DNA of 64,000 bases from Theropithecus gelada (GCF_003255815.1 NC_037673.1:158109732-158173731); one strand, 5' to 3'. Shown: positions 31,876 through 43,391, counted from the first letter of the stretch. Notes: generated from the sequence alone by a model not told the origin. Made by a program: numbers and translations.

Positions 31876-34624
31876 TGATTTTTTTGCAGTATCAATGGCC
31901 ATTGAATTGAAAGATTCCAACAGACATACCAATGCTTGTTTTGACTCTTATTTACAGGACTGCAACTAAACTAAAATATAAAAATTAACACACACACACA
32001 CACATTCACACACAGATGCGCTCGCACACACACACACACATACATATATATACACATACATACTAAAATTCATCATTAGTGGTGTGCTCGTATATCAGTT
32101 AATCAGAGTCTTCCTAGCACATAACCTGTGTCCATCTTTATTGTCCTCTACTGAATGTGGCAGAACACCTTCTCAAACCCCATGCCATCCTGTAGCTAGT
32201 TCTTTCAGAAAATTTATTTCATTCGACAATCTGAATAAATTTTTCCTCTTATACATAAATTTAGAAGCCACTATTGCTACTATTTGTATTTTCTTTTCTA
32301 ACATATTTTAATATAATATCTTATTCCATTGGCAAATAAAATCAGTGCTTCCAGGGAAATAAAAATTGGCTAACCTATTTATTTATTTATTTTAAATTCA
32401 CTCTAGTTGAAAGAGACTTAAAGTGCTGTCAATTCACAAACTTCTGTCTCTGAAAATAACACGGCAATTTTCCCAGGTGATGGTGTTTCTGTAGCTGTTT
32501 AAACCCAGTTAAAATTTCACAAACAATAATGGGTTCTATTAATCTTTTAGAAGGCAGTCACTTTAAAAGATAACAGTTAAATGACATGAAGAGTGATGAT
32601 GCCTCATCAGTATATAGAGTGAAGCTGAGAGTCTTTTAAATATATCATCTACTGAGGTCACTATCATAAAGACAAACTGTCTTCTTATCCCACAAGATGG
32701 CCCTTGGTGACACTTTCTGAACCAGGATTTGATAATGGATGGACCTCAGATGTAAATCATTATGAATGTACATGCAATTTTAATTACCATTTATTCTTTC
32801 TGCGAATTGTATTAAGTGACCACAGTATCCTGGGAATTGTATGAGAGGCTAAACCTATAAAAAAGACTTTGTTCTAAATGTATTCTTTAATATATTTACT
32901 GTAATAGATGCGCCTTGGAGAAAAAAATCCTCTTGTCAAATAATGTTAGGAAATGCCTCTGTCTCCCTTTTAGAAATGTACATGCATATTAGCATATGAA
33001 AATTTCAGATAATTCTGGCACTAAAAAACACCTTGCTTGACTTTGTTTACTACAGTTTCTCCCACACGTTTTTGACAAGAAAATGTTTGTTTTTATGTTC
33101 CCTCTTGCCTGGTCATAACTGTCACCAATAGATAATACTCTGGATAAGGCTCTGGGACTTACCATCATCTCGGTATAGCTTATAAAGTCTTGATTACACA
33201 CTGACATACACATATTGAGGAAGACATACATCTCATAGGAAATTTGTCCCTTGTATGGAAGATGAATAAGATTTCAATTTTTATGCTCACTCTCAATCTG
33301 TTTAACTTCGAGAAAATCACTTCATCTCTCTGGACCAAATTATTTCCATTGCATAAAAGTAAAAATAACAATGAATGTGTACTCTAAAGATGAGGAGGAG
33401 ATCTTATGATGGCTGTTAGCATTATGATGATAACATAACCTTATGATGATATTACCTTTAACTTTGAGAATGAGAATATATGCTTATAATACTATTAGGA
33501 TGAAATATAAACTATAGTGCACCTAACAAGTTATGAACACAAGTGAACAACATGTTGGGTGTGGCTCACATCTAGGTGATACAGCTTATTTAAAGATACA
33601 TGGCTTTCCCAAAGAGACATCTGGAGATTTTGGGTGATTTTCCCCCAGTTTTCTGGAATATAGCACTAAAAGGTTTTTACTGTTCACTTATACATGATTA
33701 GATTTTGCTATGCATGTCCCTGAAATAGTTGATAAAGAAAATATGATTGACTTGAGCAATTGAAAGGATGTAAAATTTCATAATACATAAAAGCAGTTAT
33801 TAAGAATTTTTAAGGAGCCAGTGTACCAAGAGAGAATTGAATGCTGTGATGATATTTAATATAAATTCAATCGAAAACAGCCATTTTATGGAAACCCAAT
33901 GAGTTAATCAACACTATTTCAGAGGTTAAATAGACATGGGCAAGAGATTTATACTATTTTACTGTTAAATAATCTTTGTTATACTTTCTTTTAAATGTAA
34001 GAAATTTTAAAATTTCAAACAGAGGTAAATGTATTACCTGAGTTCTAAATCTGCTCCAAAGAGTTGTGTGACGTTAGGCAATGTTGCTTTACTTCTATGC
34101 TCTCATGTTTTACATATACATAGGGAAGACTTCAATCACATCTATTTTCAGGTATAAAAACTCTTATCTGTGAAATAATGCAGAGATGTCAAAACTCTGA
34201 TGAAAATGAAGGTAAGTCATTCCAATACATATTTTCTATTGGCCTCAGTTGAATATTGACCTATAGTATGAAGTTACTTGAAAATACTAATTCATGGGTA
34301 AATTCAGTTAGAGCTACTTTGAGTTAATATGATTTGTGGAAATGCACAATTCAAATGGCATTGGATGTATATTTGAGAGATTGTAACAGTCTAATAAGCT
34401 ACTAAATATGAAGGAGTCACAAGACAGACATCATACTCAAGCATTACAAGATTTAGTTGTGTGGTACTTCTACAGAGCCAAAGAAAATATCTTATTGGAC
34501 ATCTTAGAAAAAGTGTGTGTTTGAGCCATGGAAATAATAACATAGATACATTTTAATCACTTTCTAGTAGCAAGGAATAAATGAAATGTATAAAGATCAC
34601 AGGACACATTGCCTATCTTTAAAC
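31876..34624. other. Mostly unassigned, with a CA-rich tract at 31989-32062
   Basis: About 2.7 kb of AT-rich DNA. Possible weak MIR wording appears near 33300-33370 (CGAGAAAATCACTTCATCTC, TCCATTGCATAAAAGTAAAA). A (TTTA)n run lies at 32378-32393. I see no gene. Confidence 0.4.
31989..32062. repeat. Compound (CA)n/(TA)n microsatellite
   Basis: Two CA runs separated by an ATTC..GATGCGCTCG interruption, then TACATATATATACACATAC. Likely polymorphic. Confidence 0.93.
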
Positions 34625-34825
34625 TCTAGAACTGAAACTCCTGGGGCGGTTCTTTCAGTTATGTGCTTTAGGGAAGGAACCTCATTCTCTATGGTTCAGT
34701 TTTCTCATCTGAAAAACAGGAATAATAATAGTAAGTATCTTACAAAATGTGGTTTGGTAATTAAATTAACAATGCATGCAAAATATGTAGCTGGCTCTTA
34801 TACAAAGTGCTTTATTAATGCAAGC
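34625..34825 (+). mobile_element. MIR SINE, diverged
   Basis: TATGTGCTTTAGGGAAGGAA, CCTCATTCTCTATGGTTCAG, TTTTCTCATCTGAAAAACAG, GAATAATAATAGTAAGTATC, and ACAAAGTGCTTTATTAATGC follow sense MIR. Confidence 0.7.
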
Positions 34826-35384
34826 AATTTTTAATATTAATATTCAAAAACGGTGGTTTCAATAAAGGTAGAGTAGCTTGATTTATACTAATTATTCTGC
34901 TAATAACAATAACAAGCAATTATTAAAACAACTGCTATAAAACAATTGCCTAAAGCACTGGAAACTAGAAGAGAAACAATTCTTTTTAAAAAACGAAGCA
35001 AATTCTGAGAGTTTTGGAATTCAATAGCTTTTCTCCAAAGGAATCCCTAATATACCTTGGATCCTTCTGGGTGCAAGGCCTACAAAAACACAGAAGCAAA
35101 TTGCATCTGGGAGAATAAAGACTTGGGCAGAAATTAAAGCAGCTCTGTGTTTGAGAAACATTTGGGGTTCAAGTCTCAACAAGTTAGAGGGGTTCAGTAA
35201 GAACCTTGGGATTTTCATGGAAATGCCAGAAGAACCATGCCTTACAAGTAAAGATAAATGGCTACATCCTAGTTCTAAGAGCAAAACCAGTATTCTTAAC
35301 AGCCCCACTTAAAACTTAGCTTAAATAAGATCAAATCGAACTTCCCATTTTCTAATTCCCTACTGAAACAAAACACATTTTTTT
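34826..35384. other. Unassigned sequence
   Basis: No family recognised. The 95-residue minus frame at 35021-35308 has a leucine-rich start that could mimic a signal peptide, but there is no other coding support. Confidence 0.4.
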
Positions 35385-35860
35385 TAAAAGGATGGCATAA
35401 TTCAGATTTTCTACAACATGGTATGCATAATGTCCGGTGTGCAGCTAAAATTTAAAATATGTAGGAATAAAGAGGAGAATTGAACACAAAATTTAAAAAA
35501 AAAAAAAAACAGAAATAGACCTACAGATGACCCAGATACTGGAATTAGCAATAAAATTCTTTAAAGCAGGTTTAATATACATTAAAATGGGTTTATACAT
35601 ATGTGAGAGGAATCAGGAAAATACGATGAAAATAGGTAAATAGATGGAGAGCCAAAGCAGAGATGGAAAAACCTAAAAAGGAACCACATGGAATTATTAC
35701 AAGAGAATAATATATAATCTACAGTATAAAAGATCTTTGGATGGACTAGACATAGCAGAAAACTGAATCAACATGTGAAAACAAATAAAATATCAAAGAT
35801 ACTAGAACCCCCCAAACACTTTAAGCCTTGAGAAAGATGTGACTGTGATCTGAGTCACAT
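35385..35860 (+). mobile_element. Old L1M/HAL1-like 5' and ORF1 start
   Basis: TCTACAACATGGTATGCATA, ATGTCCGGTGTGCAGCTAAA, AGACCTACAGATGACCCAGA, TGGAATTAGCAATAAAATTC, TTTAAAGCAGGTTTAATATA, GGAACCACATGGAATTATTA follow the pre-ORF1/ORF1 region of old L1s (..CCAGAAATGACAGAGATGATGGAATTAGCAGACAAGGACTTTAAAAC..). It starts a plus-strand L1 chain that runs to about 40.2 kb. Confidence 0.72.
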
Positions 35861-36335
35861 AGGGTTACAGCTTCTGTTCTTAGATTATAGATTAAATCGC
35901 TTTCTTATTTTGCTTTTATTCTGTACAATGACTGGAGAGATTAAATGATGTAAGGGACAAAAAAATTCTGCTTTTCCTAATTAATGACCCTTATTATAGA
36001 TTAACTTCTCCTTGTTGTCCTGCTTTGCTTAGATGAGATGACAGAAAACCCATGTTTATTACCTCCTGTGTAAAACATGTTAAATGTTCATTTCCTAAAA
36101 AGAAGCACTGCCTATAACCAGTCAAATTGCTGTAACTATGTGCCAAACTTGTGTGAATAATATTGTAATCTTGCTAAAAACTCCTTTGTCTCTGCCTGTA
36201 GAATGAAACCCTAACTTCTCTGCTTCAGAATGCCAACTCCATTGCTCTGCAGTTGGAGTTTCCAGGTGGTCCATTCTCACACGGTGTGCTAGAATACGCT
36301 TTTTAAATTTGATTCTGACCCTTTTAGTTAATTTA
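35861..36335 (+). mobile_element. Possible LTR of unknown family inside L1
   Basis: The ORF1 reading is interrupted here. The segment ends in an LTR-like run: CCTTTGTCTCTGCCTGTAGA, ATGAAACCCTAACTTCTCTG, GGAGTTTCCAGGTGGTCCAT, TCTCACACGGTGTGCTAGAA, then TACGCTTTTTAAATTTG, where AATACGCT could be a mutated AATAAAGCT. I do not see paired ends or a target duplication, so the class is a guess. Confidence 0.4.
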
Positions 36336-36441
36336 AGTTGGCAAACAGATATAAGGACACATCACTAGAAATTTTTTGAACTGAAACACAGAATATATGG
36401 AAATGAAAAAATCATAATAGAGCCTATAAGTTTTGTATCGT

Positions 36442-36557
36442 GGCCAGGTGCAGTGGCTCACATCTGTAATCCCAGCACTTTTGGAGGATGAGGTGAGGGG
36501 ATCACTTAAGCCCAGTATAAGATCAGCCTGGGCAATATAGCAAAATCCCATCTCAAA
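36442..36557 (+). mobile_element. Free left Alu monomer (FLAM_C type)
   Basis: GTGGCCAGGTGCAGTGGCTC, CACATCTGTAATCCCAGCAC, AGATCAGCCTGGGCAATATA, GCAAAATCCCATCTC then an A-run. The single arm ends directly in its tail, with no second arm. Confidence 0.8.
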
Positions 36558-37399
36558 AAAAGGGCCAGTATTATAATAACAAATGATAATATGTAATTAT
36601 CAAGCAGAGGAGTGAATAGAGAAGAAAATAAATATTTGAAGATATAATCATGAAAATATTTCTAAAAATGACACAGTGTACTTAGCTACAGACCTAAAAT
36701 CCACACAACTCTAAGCAAAAACAAAAGCAAAAAAGAAAAACACACCTGTGGGCATTACAGTCATACTATTAAAAACAAAAATAAAGAACAAACGTGGTAA
36801 CAGCTATCAAATATAATGGTACAATAATAAGGATTTAACAACAATAAGGATGATAACTCACTTACTATCAGAAAAAAATGAAAGCCATGAAATTAAAAAG
36901 TATCTTCTAAGTATAGGGGTGGTAGTGAAAGGAGCTATGAACACAGTATTCTCCAAATATCTTTAATAGAAGAATAAATCCTTTTGGAGGGAAGAAATAA
37001 AAACTAAAATAATCTGTCATGAAAAAAGTGAAAAGATTAAGACAATTGGAAATATTAAATATGTGGGAATATAAAACAGGGTTTTTTTTATTTAAAATGT
37101 CTAACTGTTTAGGGCTATAAATACTGATATTCACAGAAGTAAAATATTAGCAGATTTGGCAAAAAAAATTATACATGTTAAGGTATAATATTAACTTGAG
37201 TAGCAACCGTTGAGAAATAAAACAAAGAAATAAAGCTAATAGATTACAAGGGGAGATCAAATGAAATAACACAAAGTACTCAACTAGGACAAAAAAGAAG
37301 GAATAATGGAGAAAAGTACCAGACAGAACTTTTAGGAAACACATAGCCAGATGATTGACTTAAACTCAATATAACTTTAATGTTATTTGATATATATGA
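36558..37399 (+). mobile_element. Old L1M/HAL1-like ORF1 region
   Basis: Highly diverged. AGAAAATAAATATTTGAAGA, CTACAGACCTAAAATCCACA, GGGCATTACAGTCATACTAT, and AATGAAAGCCATGAAATTAA sit in ORF1 order, in line with the segments on either side. Confidence 0.6.
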
Positions 37400-37973
37400 A
37401 TTACACACTCCAATTAAAAGCAGCATATTGTCAGACTAGTTTTAGTGATGAGTCACACTACAAGCATATATGAAGACATAGCCAGGTTGAAAATGATAGA
37501 TTGGGAAAAGATAGGCAAAGCAACCACAAATCATAAGAAAGCCATACTAATAGCAAACAAAGTAGGTTTCAGGAAAGTGAGTATTATCAGAGGTAAAGAA
37601 GGATATTTTACAAATGTAAATGATTTTTTTCAAAAATTAATAGAACCTAAAGACAGAAATCCATAAGGATATATAAAAATTGGGCAACAATAGAACCAAT
37701 GTGATGAAATTGACATTTACAATACACCACCTGGAACACCTTCAGAATACATATTCATCTCAGGTACGTATAAAACATTTACTAAAAAATAGACCATATG
37801 CTGTAAATCAAGTACTAATTGATTCAAGATTAAAAATATACAGTATGTATTCTTAGCTCATAATAAAATTAAAAATACATGACAAAAAATTAGAACAGTT
37901 TCAAATATTTGAAATCAAGCAATACACTTATAGTCAGTGGACTGAAGAAGAAATCACAAAAGACATTAGAATA
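37400..37973 (+). mobile_element. Old L1M ORF2, endonuclease region
   Basis: The frame at 37445-37666 (73 residues) keeps NHKKAILIANKVGFRK and IIRGKEGYF, matching the L1 endonuclease region around KKAGVAILISDK. Beyond it AATACATATTCATCTCAGGT and TTTCAAATATTTGAAATCAA are degraded endonuclease landmarks. It is a short dead fragment of a protein normally about 1275 residues long. Confidence 0.75.
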
Positions 37974-38087
37974 GACCAGGTGTGGTGGCTCACACACGTA
38001 ATCCCAGTCTTTGGGAGGTTGAGGTGGAAGGATCTCTTGAGGCCAGGAGTTTGAGACCAACCCAAGCAACATAGTGAGACCCCACTC

Positions 38088-38131
<44 letters not shown>

Positions 38132-38322
38132 TTTTAAAAACTAGCCAAGTATAGTGGCATGCCTCTGTATTCCTATTTAGGAGACTGAGGCAGGAGGATC
38201 ACTTGAGCCCAAGTATGTGAGGCTTCAGTGAGCCATGATTCAGCCACTGCACTCCAGCCTGGACAACAGGGTGAGATCCTGTCTCAAAAAAAAAAAAAAG
38301 AAAGAAAAGAAAAGAAATTTGA
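37974..38322 (+). mobile_element. AluJ with an expanded CA linker
   Basis: Starts GACCAGGTGTGGTGGCTCAC and continues GAGGCCAGGAGTTTGAGACC, then the mid-element linker is a pure (AC)n run (38091-38129). The right arm (CACTTGAGCCCAAGTATGTG, GCACTCCAGCCTGGACAACA) and an A-rich GAAA tail follow. It lies inside the old L1. Frames beginning MCVCVCV on the minus strand are read from the CA run. Confidence 0.93.
38091..38129. repeat. (AC)n microsatellite in the Alu linker
   Basis: A pure AC dinucleotide run of about 19 units that has replaced the A-rich middle linker of the Alu. Confidence 0.97.
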
Positions 38323-38721
38323 AAATATTTTGACATGATAATATATAGAAAATATATAGAAAAATTGAGAAAAATTGAGAGGGAAATATTTATGGTCTCA
38401 AATTTATATATTAGAAAACATGAAAGTTTTGAAATAAGATAATAACTCAAGGAGATTTTTAAAAAGATGAGCAATTAAACCCAAACAGACAAGAGTAAAG
38501 CAAATATAAATAAGAATAAGATGGTACTGGCATAAAAAGACACATAGACACATGGAACAGAATAGAGAATCGATAAGTAAATGTATGCATTTAAAGCCAA
38601 CTGATATTTTACAAAGACACCAAGAACACACACTGGGAAAAGAACACTGTCTTCAATAAGTGGTGCTGAGAAAACTGGATATACATTTGCAGAAGAATGA
38701 TATTAGACCCATATTTCTCAC

Positions 38722-38761
<40 letters not shown>

Positions 38762-39258
38762 AACAAATCCTAAATGAATTGAAGATTTAAATGTAAGACC
38801 CAAAACTGTGAAACAACTAGAGTAAAACATAGGACAAATGCTTGATAAAATTGGACTGAACGAAGATTTTTTTTTAAAAGACCTCAAAATCACAGGCAAC
38901 AAAAACAAAAATAGACATACATTATTATGTCAAACTTAAGAACTTCTGCACAGCAAAGAAAGAACTAGTGTGAACAGATATCTATAGAATGGAAGAAAAT
39001 ATTTGAAATTTATGCATCTAACAAAAGATTTGAATAGGCGTTTGTCCAAAGAAGACATATAAATGGCAATCAGTTATAATTTTTTATAAAACATTTCAAT
39101 ATCACTAATCATCAGGGAAATGCAAATCAAAATCACAAGAGACCTTAGCGGTTAGAATGGTTACAATCAAAAACATAAAAAATAACAAATGCTAGTAAGG
39201 ATGTGGAGAAAGAGGAACGCTTACGTAATCTTGGTGGGAATGTAAACAGCCATTATAG
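38323..39258 (+). mobile_element. Old L1M ORF2, C-terminal half
   Basis: It reads AGATGGTACTGGCATAAAAA, ACATGGAACAGAATAGAGAA, AGTGGTGCTGAGAAAACTGG, AATGTAAGACCCAAAACTGT, CTTCTGCACAGCAAAGAAAG and TGGGAATGTAAACAGCCATT, the L1 ORF2 C-terminal order in sense. A (TA)n(CA)n tract (38723-38761) has grown at the point where L1 normally has CACCATATACAAAAATCAAC. Confidence 0.9.
38723..38761. repeat. (TA)n(CA)n microsatellite in L1
   Basis: About ten TA units followed by nine or ten CA units, inside old L1 ORF2 sequence. Confidence 0.95.
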
Positions 39259-39269
39259 AAAAGAGTATG

Positions 39270-39603
39270 CGCCAGGTACGGTGGCTCACAACAGTAATGC
39301 CGGCACTTTGGGAGGCCAAGATGGGCGGAACACCAGAGGTCAGGAGTTGGAGGCCAGTCTGGCCAATATGGTGAAACCCCCTCTCTACTAAAATACAAAA
39401 ATTATTCCGGCGTCGTGTCCGAAGCCTGTAGTCCCAGCTACTCAGGAGGCAGTGGCAAGAGAATCGCTTGAACCCGGGAGGTGGAGACTGCAGTGAGTCG
39501 AGATCACGCCACTGTGCTCCAGCCTGGGCAAAAGAAACAGACTCTTGTCTGAAAGACAGGGAAGGGAAGGGGAAGGGGAAGGGAAAGGGGAGGGAAGGGG
39601 AAA
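39270..39603 (+). mobile_element. AluS with a GGGAA-rich tail
   Basis: Starts CGCCAGGTACGGTGGCTCAC and carries both arms. AAAAGAGTATG lies at 39259-39269 and 39604-39614, an exact 11-bp target duplication. The tail (39559-39600) has become a GGGAA-type polypurine tract. Frames at 39203-39391, 39221-39649 and 39468-39653 are Alu sense or antisense. Confidence 0.96.
39559..39600 (+). repeat. (GGGAA)n polypurine tract
   Basis: Eight runs of three or four G separated by one to three A, with no pyrimidine. It is an expanded Alu tail. Confidence 0.95.
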
Positions 39604-40175
39604 AAAAGAGTATGAAGGTTCCTCTAAAAAGTAAAAATAGAACTACCATCTAATCCAAATCCCATTATTTGGTATATATCCGAAGTAAATGAAATTAGTA
39701 TGTTGAAGAGAAAATTGAACTCCTGTTTATTGCAGTGCTATTCACAATAACCAAGATGAAGGCGCCACCTAAATGCCCAACTACAGATAAATGAATAAAG
39801 AAAATGTGAATACTATTCTTCCATAAAAAAGAATAAAACCTTATCACTTTTTGGCAGCAGGTGTGAACCTGGAGGACATTACATTAAGTGAAATAAGCAA
39901 AGCACAGAAAGTCAAAGACCACATGATCACACTCACATGTGGGATCTAAAATTGTGATTTTTATAGAAGTAGAGAGTAGAATAGTGGTTATTAGAGGCTG
40001 TGGAGGATAAGGAAGATGGGAGGAATAGGAGATGTTGGGCAACCAATACAAAGATACAGTTAGGAATAATAAGTTCTAGTGTTCTATTAGAGTAGGGTGA
40101 CTATATCTTATAACAATGTATTGTATATTTCAAGAATAGAAAATACTTAAGTCAAGAAAAAGCAACAGAAAATAA
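39604..40175 (+). mobile_element. L1MA/L1MB 3' end
   Basis: It reads AGAGTATGAAGGTTCCTCTA, GAACTACCATCTAATCCAAA, AGTATGTTGAAGAGAAAATT, TATTCACAATAACCAAGATG, CATTAAGTGAAATAAGCAAA, AAGTAGAGAGTAGAATAGTG and ACAATGTATTGTATATTTCA. It is the closing part of the L1 interrupted by the AluS. Confidence 0.9.
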
Positions 40176-40189
40176 TTAACAAAAGAAAA

Positions 40190-41234
40190 AGTTTTTTTTT
40201 TTTAATTAAAAATTGACAGGATCAATAGCAAGACTTTTTAAGAAAAAAGAAGGAACGAACACAAATATCTAGAAATAAATAAGAAACATCACTATATAGC
40301 TTACAGATATGAAAAGGATAATGAAGGGATCTCATACAAAACTTTAGCCTAATAAATTTAATAGTTCATATGACAAGGACAATCTACTTGAAAACCCGTA
40401 ACTCATTAAAACGAATACAAAAAGAAGCAGTTAAACTAGACAACTTCTAACGAAGAAAACTCCAGGGCCAAATGGCTTCACTGATGAATCATATCAAATA
40501 TTTAAGAAATAATACCAAATTACATTAATTCTTTCAAAAATAGGAGATGAGGGAATGTGTGTCAATGTTTTTAAATGGTGCCAATATAAATCAGATGTGA
40601 AAATCTGACAATAAACATACAAGAAAAGAAAAATTTAGACAGTGTTCCTTATTAACACAAATGAAGACACATCACTGAAATCTTAACAAACACAATGATA
40701 TATATATAATATAATATACCAGAATTAAGTTACCGGAACACAAAATTGACATACCTTTGAAATCAATTATTGTTATTTGTTACATAAGAAGAATTAAGAA
40801 GAAAAAAAATCACAAAATTATCTTAATAAACAAAAAACTCTTTTGATAAAATTCAATAATCTTGAAACTTGTAGCAAATAGAAATTAAGAGATATTTTAA
40901 AATCTAAAATTAGTTATTTATAAAATGAAGCTACAGCTAATATCATACTTAATGGAGAAGTGTTAACATTTCTATAATTAGGAGCAAAGTAAAGATGCCA
41001 CTTTCACATTTTCTCTTCAACATTATTCTGGGTTAGCATCACAGCAATAAGACTAGAAAGAATAGCATAAAAATCAGAGAACAAAAAGAAAATGGACGTT
41101 TTTAAACAGATTGCATAACTATATAACATTTAAAATAATCTACAGATAAATTAATAATTATATTTTTTAAACGAGAAGATAACAAGGTCAATACAAAATA
41201 ATCAACTGTATTTCATATTCTAGTAAAAAAGTTA
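40190..41234 (+). mobile_element. Second old L1 (L1MC/L1ME), ORF2 RT region
   Basis: It is more diverged than the preceding L1. GGATCAATAGCAAGACTTTT, TAAGAAAAAAGAAGGAACGA, AAGAAAACTCCAGGGCCAAA, TGGCTTCACTGATGAATCAT, AGCTACAGCTAATATCATAC, TTAATGGAGAAGTGTTAACA are RT-region landmarks in sense. It is broken by the MLT2B LTR at 41240. Confidence 0.82.
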
Positions 41235-41239
41235 GAAAA

Positions 41240-41785
41240 TATATTAGAGTTCTCTCGGCGGACAGGACTAATAGGATAGATGTATATATGAAAGGGAGTT
41301 TATTAAGTATTGACTCACACAATCACAAGGCGAAGTCCCACAATAGGCCATCTGTAAGCTAAGGAGCAAGGAAGTCAGTTTGAATCCCAAAACCTCAAAA
41401 GTAGGGAAGCCAACAGTGCAGCCTTCACTCTGTGGCCGAAAGCCTGAGAGCCCCTGGCAAACCACTGATATGAACCAAGAGTTCAAAAGCTGAAGAACTT
41501 GGAGTCTGATGTTCCAAGGCAGAAAGCATCCGTCACGAGAAAAAGATGAAGGCCAGAAGCCTCAGCCAGTGTAGTGCTTCCACGTTCCTCTGCCTGACTT
41601 TATCCTAACCACACTGGCAGCTGTTTAGATGGTGCCCACCCAGATTGATGGTAGATGGTAGGCCTCTTCCCAGTCCATTGACTCAAATGTTAATCTCCTT
41701 TGGCAACACCCTCAAAAACCTACCCAGGAACAATACTTTGGATCCTTCAATCCAATCAAATTGACACTCAGTATTAACCATCACA
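41240..41785 (-). mobile_element. MLT2B-type LTR (ERVL), antisense
   Basis: The plus strand reads TATTAGAGTTCTCTCGGCGG, ACTAATAGGATAGATGTATA, ATGAAAGGGAGTTTATTAAG, TGTGGCCGAAAGCCTGAGAG, AGAACTTGGAGTCTGATGTT, GGTGCCCACCCAGATTGATG, CAATCCAATCAAATTGACAC and ends TATTAACCATCACA, the reverse complement of MLT2B. GAAAA lies at 41235-41239 and 41786-41790, the 5-bp duplication of an ERVL insertion. The left terminus reads TATATTAG rather than TGTATTAG. The minus frame at 41268-41486 is a chance reading. Confidence 0.94.
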
Positions 41786-41790
41786 GAAAA

Positions 41791-42712
41791 GAAATGTTAA
41801 AAACAGTATATTTATGAAAGCATGAGAAAACATAAAATTCTAAGAATAAATTAATCAAAACATATGCAAAAAATGTACACTGAAATCTTTACACCTTGAT
41901 GATAGAAGTTAAAGAAGACCTGCATAAGTGGAAACATTGAAAAAGTAAATATTGTTAAGAGATGTTGATGCTCTCTAAATGTGTCTACAGACTTTGCCGC
42001 CCCAATTAATATCCAGTAGCCTTTTAAAAAATGGACTAACTGAATCTAAAATTTGTGTGAGAATGCATAGTATCTAGTGTATGCAACACAATCTTGAACC
42101 AGAAGCACAAATTTGAATGACTTACACTAGTCTCATACATGCTATAAAATATGTAATTAAGATACTGTAGTATTTATGTGACCACAGATAATTATTGGAA
42201 TAAAACCTGGAGTTCAGAAATAGATCCACATATATAGAGTTAAATAATTTTCAACAAATACAGCCATATAATTCTGAGTGAAAAAAATATACTTTTTTCT
42301 CCAACAAATTTTGCTGAGTAATTATCTATATAAAATACAAATTTTCACTCCTACCTAATACATTAAAATATATAACTATATATTATGCTTGTAAGTTTTA
42401 TATAAGAAAGCAAAAGAAAATACATTCATGAGGCAACAATTTTTCTGAAAGAATACAAAAAGAACGACAATAAAATTCAGAATTGAAAATTGGACTTCAC
42501 CCAAATAAAAATTATTCTGCTAATCAAAAGACAAAACACACACACATATATGTGTGCATTATATATATGTAACATATATATACACATATATATCACATAT
42601 AACAAGACACAAGGATATAACATTCTTATATTTACCTGAAAGAATTCCTATCCATAAAATATATAGAACTTCTACTGATTCCTAATGAAAAGACAAGTAG
42701 CAGAAAAAGTAT
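41791..42712 (+). mobile_element. Second old L1, ORF2 C-terminal region
   Basis: Continues the L1 after the MLT2B LTR. AGTAGCCTTTTAAAAAATGG, GATACTGTAGTATTTATGTG, ATTATTGGAATAAAACCTGG, TTGGACTTCACCCAAATAAA, and AATTATTCTGCTAATCAAAA are late ORF2 landmarks, heavily mutated. A TA/TG-rich tract lies at 42538-42600. Confidence 0.72.
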
Positions 42713-42872
42713 GGGCCAGGCATGATGGCTCACATCTGTAATATCCTAGCACTTTAGGAGGCTTAGGTGGGGGGATTGCTTGAGCCCAGGAAATGGAGGC
42801 TGCAGTAAGCCATGATCAGGCCACTGTGCCACTGCACTCCAGCCTGGGTGACAGTGAGGCCTTGTCTATAAA
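42713..42872 (+). mobile_element. Alu monomer-like element
   Basis: GGGCCAGGCATGATGGCTCA, GATTGCTTGAGCCCAGGAAA, TGGAGGCTGCAGTAAGCCAT, CACTGCACTCCAGCCTGGGT. It has one arm joined to a right-arm end, either a FLAM_A-type monomer or an Alu with a large internal deletion. Its tail runs into the GATA/GACA repeat. Confidence 0.8.
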
Positions 42873-42880
42873 AACAATAA

Positions 42881-42952
42881 GATACATGGATAGATAGACA
42901 GATAGATAGATAGACAGACAGACAGGTAGATAGATAGACAGACAGATGGATG
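42881..42952. repeat. Compound (GATA)n/(GACA)n tetranucleotide repeat
   Basis: Alternating blocks of GATA and GACA over about 70 bp, beginning at the Alu tail. It is likely a polymorphic STR. Confidence 0.95.
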
Positions 42953-43097
42953 TATTAAATATATGCAAAATACTTTAAGCAACAATTTATATAGGAAGGT
43001 ATAAAAGTGTTTGATGATCATATGAAAAAGTTCTGTTACCAGTTATCACGGAAGAGCAAAGTAAAGCCATCACATACTCACTGGGATGGCTAGAATT
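42953..43097 (+). mobile_element. Second old L1, continuation
   Basis: TGGTTATTTTGGG-type landmarks are absent here, but AGTAAAGCCATCACATACTC, ACTGGGATGGCTAGAATTAA matches the old L1 segment just before the multi-copy 3' region (..CTAGGATGGCTATAATCAAAA..). Confidence 0.7.
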
Positions 43098-43108
43098 AAG
43101 ATATCTCT

Positions 43109-43391
43109 GTTCCTGTGTTAGTTCGCTGAGAATGAACAGAAAACCAAACGCCACATGTTCTCACTCATAAGTGGGAGTTGAACTATAGGAACACATGGAC
43201 ACAGGAAGGGGAACATCACACACCAGGGCCTGTCGGGGAGTGGGGGGCTAGGGGAGCGATAGCATTAGGAGAAATACCTAATGTGGATGACCGGTTGATG
43301 GGTGCAGCAAACCACCATGGCATGTGTATACCCATATAACAAACCTGCACGTTCTGCACATGTATCCCAGAACTTAAAGTATAATAATAAC

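Noticed and set aside
37890..38128. Frames starting MCVCVCV
   Set aside because: Read from the (AC)n run in an Alu linker.
39221..39649. 142-residue minus-strand open frame
   Set aside because: Antisense Alu plus its expanded tail. Antisense Alu commonly gives frames such as FxxQAGxQWRDLxSLQ.
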